Shown: one piece after another, positions 8,555 to 18,766 of the stretch | How the letters are laid out: every line of letters starts with the position of its first letter | How positions within the stretch are numbered: the first letter of the stretch is position 1 | Translations under genes and position numbers: made by a program | Assembly (NCBI GenBank): GCA_025529335.1 | Contig: JAMYHX010000623.1 | Span: forward strand, 1 to 20,685 | Direction of reading: 5' to 3' | From: Rhizopus sp. PT2906 | Taxonomy: Eukaryota > Mucoromycota > Mucoromycetes > Mucorales > Rhizopodaceae | Length of the DNA: 20,685 bases | Notes under the pieces: generated by a model | What the model saw: the letters and a program-made list of their open reading frames with translations, nothing else | What the model was told of the DNA's origin: nothing | The model's database searches: none

Positions 8555-10475
8555 ATGCCAAAGAGTAAGAAAAAAGACATTATTAAATAAACATTATGTC
8601 TAATCATTTCTGTTCCTATAGAAAACGCTTTACTCGCTGATCTCATTGCTGATATAGAATCTACAACACCTGTTGGTAAGTTGATGTCATAAGGAACCTA
8701 TTAAAGAAAAAGATACTCATCTTTTCTTTCCTTGTAGATTTCGATCCTGAAGATATCCATGAACCTTTTCAAGATGACAATCAAGGAAAAGAGGAATTAG
8801 ACGATGATCAACAAGATCATGATGAATCGGCTGCAAGAGAACATTATGTTTCTGTTGGCAAGAGTAAACTTCGCAGTGAACAGCAGCCTATTTTAGACGA
8901 TCCTCGATATGCTGGTAAACGAGCCAGCCGAAAAGATATTTACTCTGAAAGTGAAGAAGAAGAGGAAGAGTGGCAAGGTATTCAAGACGATGGAGGGGAA
9001 GAAGAAGAGGACGATAGCGAAGAGAGCGGTTCAAGTGATGCAGATGAAGACGATGATTTTGATGACGACCAAGATTTATTAAAGACAGCCATGAATGGTG
9101 GTCATGAAGAAGAAGGTACCAGCGACGATGATGAAAATGAAGAAAGATCTGATGAAGAAAACGAAGAACAAGAGAGTGACGATGACGATGAAGAACAAGA
9201 CAGCGATGATGAAGAAGAAGATGACGAAAATGAAGCAGAAGACGATGAAGCAGTAAACACAGAACTTCGTAAAATACAGCAAGAAGAAAAGTAAGCATTG
9301 CGTGTATTACTTGTGTCAGTTTAATTAACTAAATCACATAGACAAATCATTTCTCAATTGTCAAAGAGCGCACAAACTGATGTTGAAAAGGGACAACATG
9401 TCCGTCAGCAACTGGTAAGAATTCAAAAAGAATTTACCACATATCTTTACCAACCCTGTATGTTGTAGACTTTATGGGATAATTGCTTAGAAAATCGTAT
9501 TCGTATGCAAAAATTGGTTGATAGCGTCAACAAGTTCCCACAAAATGATACCTATGTTGATTTCCTTACAAAGTCAGAAGGTATTGAAGAGGATTTAGAG
9601 CAAGTAAAAACAGATTTACGACAAGTGATTGATGATATCATGGATATTCGTGTTGGACTGTTTGAGCAAAACGGTTGCATCGATTTATCAAAAAAGAACT
9701 TTAATACCAGAAAGAGACACCTTGACGACGATGATGTTTATATTGATAAACTTTGGAAAGATATTTCAGAAATCAACGATGTGTAAGTGTTTATGCATAT
9801 TGAAAACAGAAAGCCTGTATACTCAACTTGTATCATTAGGTTTGTGCCTTTTCGTAATAGTACTTTAGAAAAGTGGAGTAATAAGGTCCAAGTAGCTGCT
9901 GGAGCGCGCCTTAACAAGAAGTTTAAGGCATTTGATCAAAATATTATGACACAAATAGAACATGTACTTGGAGATAAAGAAAACTTGATAAAGAGAACAC
10001 AGCTTCAACGTTCAGAATACAAGATCATTGGTAAAGCGCAAATAGAGGCAGAACAAGTAGAACAAGAGATTGATAGTGGGAAGAAGGCAGATCGCCATTT
10101 GAATACCTATGATGCAGAAATCTTTGACGATCATGACTTTTATCAACAGCAGCTGCGTGAATTGATCGAATCACGAATGGTCGACACAGATGACCCAACG
10201 GCCATTGGTATGAGATGGGCAGCTCGTAAGAACGAACAAAAGAAAAAGAAGAAAGCAGTGCATACAAAAGCAAGCAAAGGCCGCCAACTTCGGTAATATG
10301 AAAACATGTATTATATTTGTACCAATACTTATCCATTTACGATAGATTCAATGTGCATGAAAAATTGCAAAACTTTATGGCGCCTATACCTGCTGGAGAT
10401 TGGCATGACGAAATGGCTGATGAACTGTTTTCTTCTCTGTTAGGTCAAAAATTAGACAGCACTTTGGCTGAATAA
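8555..10475 (+). CDS. BFR2: BFR2/AATF ribosome-biogenesis protein
   Basis: Orthologue of yeast Bfr2 and human AATF/Che-1, a nucleolar component of the 90S pre-ribosome/SSU processome needed for 18S rRNA processing. Exons: 8555-8564, 8622-8675, 8738-9290, 9342-9414, 9469-9782, 9840-10292 and 10346-10475, giving 528 residues. The N-terminus (LLADLIADIESTTPVDFDPE) matches the family. About residues 85-205 are a very acidic Asp/Glu/Ser-rich stretch. The AATF domain follows (TLWDNCLENRIRMQKLVDSV, KFPQ), then the TRAUB region (FRNSTLEKWSNKVQVAAGA, DHDFYQQQLRELIESR) and the diagnostic C-terminus KASKGRQLRFNVHEKLQNF and MAPIP. All introns are GT-AG with consistent phase. The first coding exon is only 10 nt (MPK plus one base). 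The stop codon overlaps an AATAAA at 10471-10476. Confidence 0.95.
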
Positions 10476-11033
10476 AAAAAGATTCGGTTTTGTTTTTACA
10501 TCTTATGATATCACTCTATTCTTTGTATATGTAGCTGTGCTTTATCGCGTATCATAAAATACCAATACAACATTAATGTCATTTTTGTTTAGAGATTCTT
10601 CAAATAAAATAAAAAGAAATCCTTCTGTTAAAAAAACAATTAGAGTTAGAGCGAACAGTAACTGGAATCCAGTTACTATTGTTAACAAAGTGTCGAGGTC
10701 TGATGTATGTATAATGATGTTTAACAAAGATAACGATTGTCGTGATGCAAGATAGGAATAAAAAGACGGGTATTGATTATTCCAGCCAGGTTAAAATTTC
10801 ATTAGGCTGAATGAAGATCTTTTGCGGAGGATAGTATAGAATAAGCATTAAATCCCAACTTATGGCCTTCTTTTTTAAGCTTTCAACTTGTGACTATTAC
10901 GCAGTTTGGCGTCAAAAAAGCATAATGTATGTACTCATTTCATACTGAACTTAAAGGAGACAAAAGGACATAAGATAATGTATATAGCGTTTATTTTTAT
11001 AGGATAAATATATTCTATACAGTGCATGATATT
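10476..11033. other. Convergent intergenic region
   Basis: The 3' flanks of BFR2 (plus) and the SPX-EXS gene (minus) meet here. It contains AATAAA signals for BFR2 (10471-10476 and near 10604), a minus-strand AATAAA at 10991-10996 (about 38 nt past the SPX-EXS stop), a small perfect hairpin and direct copies of TTAACAAAG near 10682 and 10722. No gene is seen. Confidence 0.6.
10657..10677. repeat. Perfect 9-bp hairpin with 3-nt loop
   Basis: Arms AGTAACTGG (10657-10665) and CCAGTTACT (10669-10677) flank the loop AAT. It lies between two convergent genes. It could form a stem in either read-through transcript or be a small insertion footprint; no function is assigned. Confidence 0.6.
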
Positions 11034-14000
11034 CTATAAATCATGTTCTCCGTCTCTACCATCCTCACTATCATCTTCATCTTCATCGTCATCACTGTTA
11101 TCAGAACCCTGTAGTGATCCCCTTAATGATCGAATATGTGTCAAGACATGCTCAAGGGTAGAGGGTTTTCTACATAAGCTGTTAACCGATCCTACAGGCA
11201 CGTCTTCATCCCGCTTATTTTCAAAATCTCTACGACCATAAAATGATCCAACGTCATAGGATTGTCTGATGGTATGGTAAGAGGGATGGCGAGCTATAGG
11301 AATAGGTTCAGCAGATTTCAGACTGACTCTTTCCAGTGGGTCCTGATCTACGTTGGTTTCGCATAATGCAAATGGAAGAGGAATTTCCTTTATAGCCCTA
11401 TACTGACCACAATTGTTCAAATGCTAAGCAAAAACAGGTTATTTCTATTATTCATAGAGGGTTATTACTATTTACTTCATTTTCGAGTCTAAAAACATTC
11501 CATTGAATACGGCGATATCCTTCCAAAAGAGCAATAAGAAAGGCCAGTAACTGACTGCTCAGGGGTAGTCCCCATGTGCTGATCGTCCATGAAAATCTGA
11601 GTAAAATGTTGATTGAGATGGCTACATAGTATGTCTATATTGTCAAAGGTTATAAGCAAGTTCACATATCACATGATGCACTAGTTAGTTACCCAACGAG
11701 AGAATACAAGTTCATCACGAAGTAGAAAGTGTTTGCTGTTAGGCATAAACAGCCCCCAATCCATTTTTATATCCCAAATAGTCGTATAGCACGAATTTAC
11801 TATGCATACACAGACCCAGAGTATATTCATTCCTCTGGATGCTATCCACACACGCGTTCTTATTAGATCATGATCTTTTTATACTATGGAAGCTACCTAC
11901 GATATATACGCCGTGCCCCAGACACAAGGGCAGCAAGAATACTGCTTGTATATTTTGCAGCGTTTAATAGATGCACCTTTTCATTGGAATCCTTGTATCG
12001 TCTGAAGCATTGTAATAAGCGCCACCAAGGAGGTAAAGAGGCTAGTATAGGTGATATCCAATATTGCGGCACATTACATGTCTCCTCGAGGTTAGACCAA
12101 TGTTCAGAGTATGCACAAAAGAAGTATGATGATGTCCATATAGAGTAAGCTAGACTGTTGAGTTCATCAGCAATAAAGAAATCCCTAAATTCTACTGCAA
12201 AGAAATAGGATAAGACAATCCGCACCTATATCAGGTAAGGTTAGTATTGGGAGGCTTGGTCACTATGCTTATTTCTATTACCAAAGTTGTACCTAACCAT
12301 CGTCTTGCAGAAAGATAAAACATGTTAAATGGGCATAGCATAATGACCATGTATGCAATAAATAAAATCAGAGGATACAGTTCTGATGGAACAGTAGGAT
12401 AAGCTAATTGTGAAAAGTCGGAGTAGATGATAAAGGCGCTAATAAACAGCAAGAAGGACGGAAGCTCAGCAAACTGATGGTAATCCAAATTTTGCCGTGG
12501 GTTCAATTCAAATATGAATTTATAGTTGATCCTTGCTCGATGCCAGATGATAAGATTGACGGAGAACCCCAAGCAGAATAATACAGGTAGCAGAAAGCAA
12601 GCGTAGATCTGCATATTGATGTATATATTTGGTAATTGTATCCATATGGATGGATCAGCAGCTATAATAAGGTATGAGGTTTGTATACATTGTTTTTTAT
12701 ACAGTTGATATATGCTTTACCTATCTGAATTGCTTGAATGAATAAAGTAATAGCCATACCCAGTAAGATACCCACGCGCAGCGTAGTTGAAGTGTATTCC
12801 TAAGAAAACAAGGAGGATAATTAGTAATATAACAAATAAAATGAGGGGTGTATCCTTACTTTGTTGGTCTCCGGAGCCCTTAGTTTACTCATTCCACGTC
12901 TCCGGTGTCCATCCGCAAATTCGTTAATGTATAAAGTCTAATTTTATTTTTTAATATCGCAACACACAAATGCATACACGTAAATACATGGCGTGTTTTT
13001 CTTAATACCTCTGTCTCATTTATAATACGGTTTAGTTCCGTAGAAGTTATCCAGTGCTGTTTTCTAACAACTTTCATATATAAGGTACTGGCTTTCCATC
13101 CGGCTATTTTATCAAACTTCTTCAAGATCTTTTGAAAGCCAGTTTCATTTAACTCTCGATACGACTTTAAGAACTCTAAGCTTCGATAGTATTCCGTTAT
13201 AGCTTTCTTCAATCTGTTTCTGGCTACGGTATAGCTTATACGTTGTTCTCCATTAGGGAACAACGTATATGACTGATCCTGATATTTAAATCCATGGGAT
13301 CGACCATCTTCCACTTGTCGTGAAAGAAGTTGGGTGGGCTGAGAAAGTTACATGTTGGTCATGGGTTGTTTTCTTTTTTTTTTTTTTTTTCTGTATTAAG
13401 CTTACTCCTAAATCAAGTAATTGACGGCCAAACTCCGCAATAAACTGTACTTGCACCTTTAAAACATCTAGCTTTAGCTTAGCTTCTTGTTCTTTCTCTA
13501 TATAGCAACTTGTTTCAGTAAATAGAAGACAATGACTATAGAAGTATGCTACCATTGTAAAATCTTGATATTTTATCAAGTTCGTAATCTAGAGAATCAA
13601 AAAACTGTCTCTCGGAAGAGCTGGCATGATATAATACTTCGTCTAATATAGAAATACTCGTTCTGCTTGTTTTGATAGAGGCTATAAAAAGATGATTTAG
13701 AAAATGTTCAAAGAGTTGTATACAAAGCATGTACGTGTCCATACATGCTTAAATGTTTTTATTATTAATATACCTGGCCGAGAAGTAGACCGATCAAAAT
13801 AATATATAAAAGAAGGCGAGTTGCATATCCCTGATCCTAGCTTGTGAGATGGTGTCTGGTCTATGTTTTGAAAGTATTGATCTATGTAAGCAGCCGCTCT
13901 TCTTTCTTTTGATTTGCGAAACTAGATACAAAAGAAGGAGGTTAATGAAATGGTGTAACAGAGCCTTTGTTGTCATGATTACCCTTTCAACTTGTTTTAA

Positions 14001-14084
14001 TTTCTTTTTAAGTCCTTTATAATAAATATAAGCCTTCCGCCATTCAGGCACACTCTGACTTTCCAAATACTTTGAAAATTTCAT
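11034..14084 (-). CDS. SYG1: SPX-EXS phosphate exporter (SYG1/XPR1/PHO1 family)
   Basis: A membrane protein of the XPR1/Syg1 family, which exports inorganic phosphate and senses inositol pyrophosphates through its SPX domain. Exons on the minus strand: 14084-13983, 13921-13774, 13681-13553, 13497-13406, 13338-13009, 12937-12860, 12799-12721, 12661-12282, 12225-11901, 11841-11693, 11634-11476 and 11423-11034, giving 786 residues. The SPX domain spans about 1-265: MKFSKYLESQSVPEWR, YIYYKGLKKKLKQVE with basic ligand-binding lysines, ERQFFDSLDYELDKI and LKSYRELNETGFQKILKKFD. Several hydrophobic segments follow from about 300. The EXS domain shows FIFELNPRQNLDYHQFAELP, FRDFFIADELNSLAYSIWT, LPPWWRLLQCFRRYKDSNEK, VHLLNAAKYTSSILAALVSG, WDIKMDWGLF and RLENEHLNNCGQYRAIKEIP. 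The C-terminal tail (about 675-786) is hydrophilic and ends in an Asp/Glu cluster. It is divergent from DIS3L and shares a 370-bp intergenic region with a CACGTG site. Confidence 0.95.
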
Positions 14085-14454
14085 ATAAACCCTTTTTATA
14101 AGGACAAATGTACATACAATAGCAAGAAAAAAAAAAAAGAGAGAAAAAAGAAAGAAAAGAGAGCGAGAAAATCAAAGGTTATTTAAATAAAATGAAGAAA
14201 GAAAAAAAAAAAGCAAAAGATGATACTTATTTAAATACTTTCTTATTATAAGATTTTAACCTTAAACAAATAGACATATTCATACACGTGCCATGCTATT
14301 TTACAATTCAGCAATTGTTCTTGAAGACAATAAGAACAGGTGGCATCACGTATAAATCTATATCCATGTGACTGTTAGTGAACATATAAACTTACACACA
14401 CACAGACACATATAGACAAACATCACATATATTTTTTTTTTTCTTGCATTAGAA
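14085..14454. promoter_or_regulatory. Divergent promoter of SPX-EXS and DIS3L genes, with CACGTG
   Basis: This 370-bp interval lies between opposite start codons. On the SPX-EXS side is a 12-nt minus-strand T-tract (plus-strand A at 14127-14138). On the DIS3L side is an 11-nt T-tract at 14432-14442, 12 nt before the ATG. A perfect palindromic CACGTG lies at 14285-14290; in yeasts this is the core site of the bHLH phosphate regulator Pho4, fitting for a phosphate exporter (inference). A possible acceptor TTAG immediately before the DIS3L start may mean a 5'-UTR intron. Confidence 0.55.
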
Positions 14455-17400
14455 ATGTCATTAAAAAGCGATCGTGCATTTTATAAAAAGACCAAGGGAA
14501 ATTCTATTGTTAAGCTTGTGAGAGAACGTAAACATACGTTTTATAATATAATAATGAAATAAAATTGACACGCCGTTTTTTTGTATTATATAAACTCCAA
14601 TTTAGAATATGTTCGTAGTGATATTCCATGTTTGTCAGAAGCCTGTCCTATGAACTGTGATAATAATGGAAGTCAAGCACTATTAAGTTCTTCAAGTGAT
14701 CATTATCTTATACCAGATATTTCGGTATTTACAATAAAAAATATATAGAATAATATATAAAAACACATGTATTTAGGTTATCATGCGTTACTTGGAAGTA
14801 CTTGAACAAGAAGAAATCACGGGTGTAATTTACAGTCAAACGGTTACAGCCAATGTAAATATATAATTATGTACATATGCACATTTAAAGCTCTAGTATT
14901 GGCTTACTCTGCAAATTTTAGCTTCAACAACACGACAGGATGAAACTGTATCGAAAGATTCGACAGATTACAAATGATTCTCGGCGAAAATGTATTGTAT
15001 TTTATAACGAGATTTTTGAAGAAACCAAGGTACATCGATTACCCCATGAACCTTCTTCAGACAGAGATTGGCGAGCCTTGTGTGTATTGGCGGAATGGTA
15101 TCAGACCCATTTGAATGATTCAAAGAAAATTATCATCTTGACTGAACAGCAGCAAGATATGACATGTTTATCAGCAAACATAGATGTCATGTCCACAAAG
15201 GAATATATTCAACGCTATTGGGGTCATCATGTCTTGTTAAATGATTTAATACAAGGTTTGGCTGATGTTGTACTACTTGAAGAAGACGAATTTGGAAAAA
15301 TCAAGTTTAGTAACAAACATGGTTCGAACGAAGCAGCCGTATCGGGTTATACTGAAGTATGGCTTTATATCTCCTTTTCACTGTTGAAAGGTTCTTACAT
15401 TGTTTATGCTAGTACAAACCTATAGAGGATCTTGAGGTCGGTATCAAATCAGGAAGATACTTTTCAGGCACTTTACGCTGTAAGAAGGACAGCAGAGACC
15501 AAGCATACATTATTGGAAATAATGGAAGACATATTATCATCACTGGCAACGATCATCGTAACCGTGCAGGTAAACCATTTTTGTTGGACCTTGACTATAG
15601 CATATATATTGTCATTATGTAGTACATGGTGATGTTGTGGTTGTGGAACTGCTGTCAGAAAATCATTGGATTCATCCATCAAATGACATTGCATATGAGA
15701 GTACGAACGCTGACGATGGTAAGTTGCTTAATAAAGCAATAACACTATATACCAAGAAAAAAATATCTTTTAGAGTATGAGGATGAATCCTATGTAACTC
15801 CTAGCCAAGCAGCAGGACGAGTTGTCGGTATTTTAAACAGAAACTGGAGATCATATGTAGCAACCATACAGGAAGATAGCGCTGAAGCAGGTGGATCTAT
15901 TCATTTAGCAATTCCACTTGATCCCGTCATTCCAAAGATCAGGATAAGGTACCATGATGTCAAACTGATCGAAAACCAGCGTATTGTCGTTCGTATCGAC
16001 AATTGGTAAGTCCTGCATTTCGTTTGTTTCATTTATTCTTACCTTCTTTCTAGGCCTGTTTCTTCACAGTATCCAAACGGGCATTTTGTGCGATCCTTGG
16101 GCCCCATACATACCCTCGACTCAGAAATATCAGCCATCCTGGTGGAGCACTCCATATCTGTGTCTCAAGCAAGTCAGGGCTTCAGTGAGGCGTCGTTAAA
16201 GGAAATGCCTGTTGATACTCCCGAGTCTCCATGGAAACCCGAAGAAGTTCGTTCATTGACACGGTTTGGCTACTATGCTTACTAATGCTATAATTAGGAG
16301 GAGATTAACAAGAGAAGGGATTTAAGGAACTTGGTTGTATTCAGTATTGATCCTCCAAATTGTCAGGACATTGACGGTAAGTTGGACAATTTGCAAAAAT
16401 AAATAAATTTATTCTCATGGGAAAATAATAGATGCGCTTTCTATAAAAGAACTCGAGAACGGGAAAGTAGAATTAGGCGTTCATATTGCTGATGTCAGTT
16501 ACTTTGTTAAAGAGAACTATATTACAGATCTCGAAGCTAGATCCAGGTAACGCTAGACAAAAATGATTATCAATATTTTAAACAAGCATCTATCAGAGGC
16601 ACTACGGTTTACCTGGCAGATAGAAGGTTCGATATGCTTCCGTCAGTACTGAGTGAAAGAGTGTGCTCGTTAAGACATCATGTCGACCGATATTCTGTGT
16701 CTGTCATTTGGACATTGGATAAACATTATAATATTGTGGACACATGGTTTGGCAGAACCATTATCCACTCCAGCTGCGAAATGGAATACGAACAAGCTCA
16801 GCAGTTACTCAATGGGAAACAGGTAGCAACCGGACTAGATGCTTCTCTTTGTAAAAAGCTGAAGCCGCGTATAGAAAAGTTGGCTGAAGTACTTCGAGTG
16901 ATTCGAGTAAGGACGGAGATATTTGCATTATGAAAACCACTTATTGTATTTATTGCTTTTATAGGACAGACGTTTATCCAAAGGTGCATTAGAGCTCGAA
17001 GGATCAGAGATAAAATTCAAAATCACAGATAAACATGAGATTACAGATATTAATATCCTTTTCAATATTATAAAAGACATAACGCAGCTTTACTAACTCT
17101 TATATTATCCTTAACCCGAACTTTCTCTCTTTTACTCCCTAAAGATAGTATGGAAATTCATGGCCTGGTTGCTGAAGCAATGATCTTGGCTAATGCTTCA
17201 GTCGGAAAAAGAATATACGAAGGATACAAGGATGCAGCCATTCTTAGACATCACCCACCTCCTAGTCCTGCACAGTTTGAAAAACTTGTCAAAGCAGCCG
17301 AAAGCAAGGTAAATGCATATTCTCTCCTTGTTTGTAGACGATTAATATCTCCCAGGGCTTCTCGGTCGATTTTTCATCTAACCGAGCGCTGAGCCAATCT

Positions 17401-18623
17401 CTAGAAAGAATTACAGATGCTTGTAAAGATGATCCTGAGATTGCTAAGCTTCTTAAAACGATGGCAACGATCGCTATGAATGAAGCTGGGTACATTTCAT
17501 CTGGGCAATTTCCTGTTGATCAGTATTATCACTATGGTCTTGCCTTGGAGTTTTATACACATTTTACAGTATGTATCCACGAATGAATTTGCACATATCA
17601 ACTTACAGACAATGTTAGTCGCCTATTCGTAGATACGCTGATATTGTAGCACATAGACAACTTCTCATGTGTGTTGCCGATCCAACTGCACTTAAGAATA
17701 GCGTAAGTCAATCGCTTATGTTCAAGGACAGTGCTATTACCGACATTTGTGAGAATCTCAATCGCAAATCAAGAGAGTCTAAATTTGCTCAGAGAGTAAG
17801 ACAAGAAATTTCTAATATCCGTTCTGTTCTATGTCTCCTGAGCATCCTTTTTTTTTCTCATTTTTAGGACTCCACTGAGCTATTTCAAAGCTTATACGTG
17901 TTACAAAAGGTAACTAGTTTAAAAGGTTCACCCGTAGCTAACATCACTTTCATAGACTGCCAATGGCGATCCATTGATTGAAAAAGGTATTATATCCGAG
18001 ATTAGGTCTAATGGTTTCTATGTCTATGTCCCAAGGTAAACTATTTCATCAGTATAAAGTCATCAACTCATTTATCTATCGCGTAGACTTGGATTAAAGG
18101 GCCCTGTTTATCTCAAGGAGAGAGATGGAACGCCAAGCGTCCCATTATCACTCATATCTGGCAAAAATGGTAACAAAAAGTCCTGTGTTCTTTTTTTTTC
18201 TTTTTTGCTGAGCTTCCATCTTGTATTTATGATTTAGCCGATGAGCAGGAAACAATACCTCACTGCAATATTGAAGTGAATATGCCCACATCTATCTCTG
18301 TGCTGTCACCAGACTTGCCGCATCCGATACAGTTCAATCTATTTGATCATGTCAGAGTCTCGCTCAAACTTCGCAAATCACATGCGCATCGTCATCTAGT
18401 TTATATGGTACTAATTGATATGGATCATACTGAGATTAGAACCAGTCAACCATCTCAAATTGCTCGTATGTCAAACACAGAGATGATGGAGTCCATCCAT
18501 GACTCTGAAAGGAAGGGCAATGCTGAGAAAGAAGCTAACAAGAAAAAGAAGAATAAGACGAGCTCCATGTACGATGTTTTGGAAAGATTTAGAAAGCTAT
18601 CGATTATACAAAGTACATCATGA
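14455..18623 (+). CDS. DIS3L: DIS3L-type 3'-5' exoribonuclease of the cytoplasmic exosome
   Basis: RNase II-family nuclease closest to animal DIS3L, the catalytic subunit of the cytoplasmic exosome. Nineteen exons: 14455-14527, 14606-14724, 14777-14854, 14922-15356, 15413-15569, 15623-15718, 15774-16005, 16054-16246, 16298-16376, 16432-16546, 16597-16906, 16965-17052, 17136-17308, 17356-17568, 17619-17795, 17868-17909, 17956-18035, 18087-18169 and 18238-18623, giving 1042 residues. Domains: CR3 cysteines (C33, C38, C42); PIN (about 55-200); cold-shock folds with IKSGRYFSGTL and NRAVHGDVVVVELL; RNB with FSIDPPNCQDIDD (D479, D485, D487, D488), LADRRFDMLPSVLS, GALELEG and HYGLALEFYTHFTSPIRRYA; then an S1-like end (DHVRVSLKLR). 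MPVDTPESPWK is almost identical to human DIS3L. PIN keeps D62 and E120, but the other two acidic positions read W140 and about Q166, so the endonuclease is probably dead. Intron 12 is AT-AC type; the rest are GT-AG. AATAAA follows at 18640-18645. Confidence 0.95.
17053..17135 (+). other. U12-type AT-AC intron in DIS3L
   Basis: The exon boundary ATTA|ATATCCTTTTC matches the minor-spliceosome 5' site. TCCTTAAC at 17108-17115 is a perfect U12 branch-site consensus, and the intron ends TTTTAC|TCCC. Branch A (17114) to the 3' site is 21 nt, slightly long for the class. Removing these 83 nt joins phase 1 to phase 1 and recreates ITDIIPKDSMEIHGLVAEAM, collinear with the corresponding human DIS3L segment (LIPKQPLEVHETVAE). 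There is no GT dinucleotide from 16986 to 17147, which excludes a standard donor. Confidence 0.9.
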
Positions 18624-18739
18624 ACATGTTTGCAAAAGCAATAAAAACAGTTTATGCAACTCAGATTCTGCTTAGCGTCTGTGTAACTCTAAATACAATA
18701 AGAATGACTTGTGATTTAAGCGTCGCTTTTCTTTCTTTC

Positions 18740-18754
18740 TTTTTTTTTTTTTTT
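18740..18754 (+). promoter_or_regulatory. 15-nt T-tract upstream of F-box gene
   Basis: A CT-rich block (about 18728-18739) and a run of 15 T end 12 nt before the preferred ATG at 18767, matching the promoter pattern of other genes in the window. The 143-bp gap from the DIS3L stop must hold both the upstream 3' end and this promoter. Confidence 0.5.
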
Positions 18755-18766
18755 AAATTATCCATT

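Noticed and set aside
9079..9298. Open frames on the minus strand opposite BFR2
   Set aside because: They are reverse-strand reads of the Asp/Glu-rich GAT/GAA repeats in BFR2, giving artificial His/Leu or Phe/Ile-rich peptides.
15413..15425. Alternative DIS3L acceptors after CTATAG (15424) or after CTATAGAG (15426)
   Set aside because: Use of the acceptor at 15412 keeps phase and adds YKPIE, which fits the conserved sequence before EDLEVGIKSG better; the acceptor at 15424 breaks the frame with the chosen donor.
16247..16297. Weak donor GTTCGT in DIS3L suspected as a non-standard intron
   Set aside because: It still has GT...AG ends, an ACTAAT branch-like motif, correct phase, and joins two conserved segments (SPWKPEE to EEINKRRDLR).
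18620..18766. Upstream extension of the F-box gene overlapping the DIS3L stop (ATGA)
   Set aside because: The extension would translate the T-tract as poly-Phe, lacks family similarity and lies where a promoter is expected; the ATG at 18767 directly precedes the F-box-like segment.
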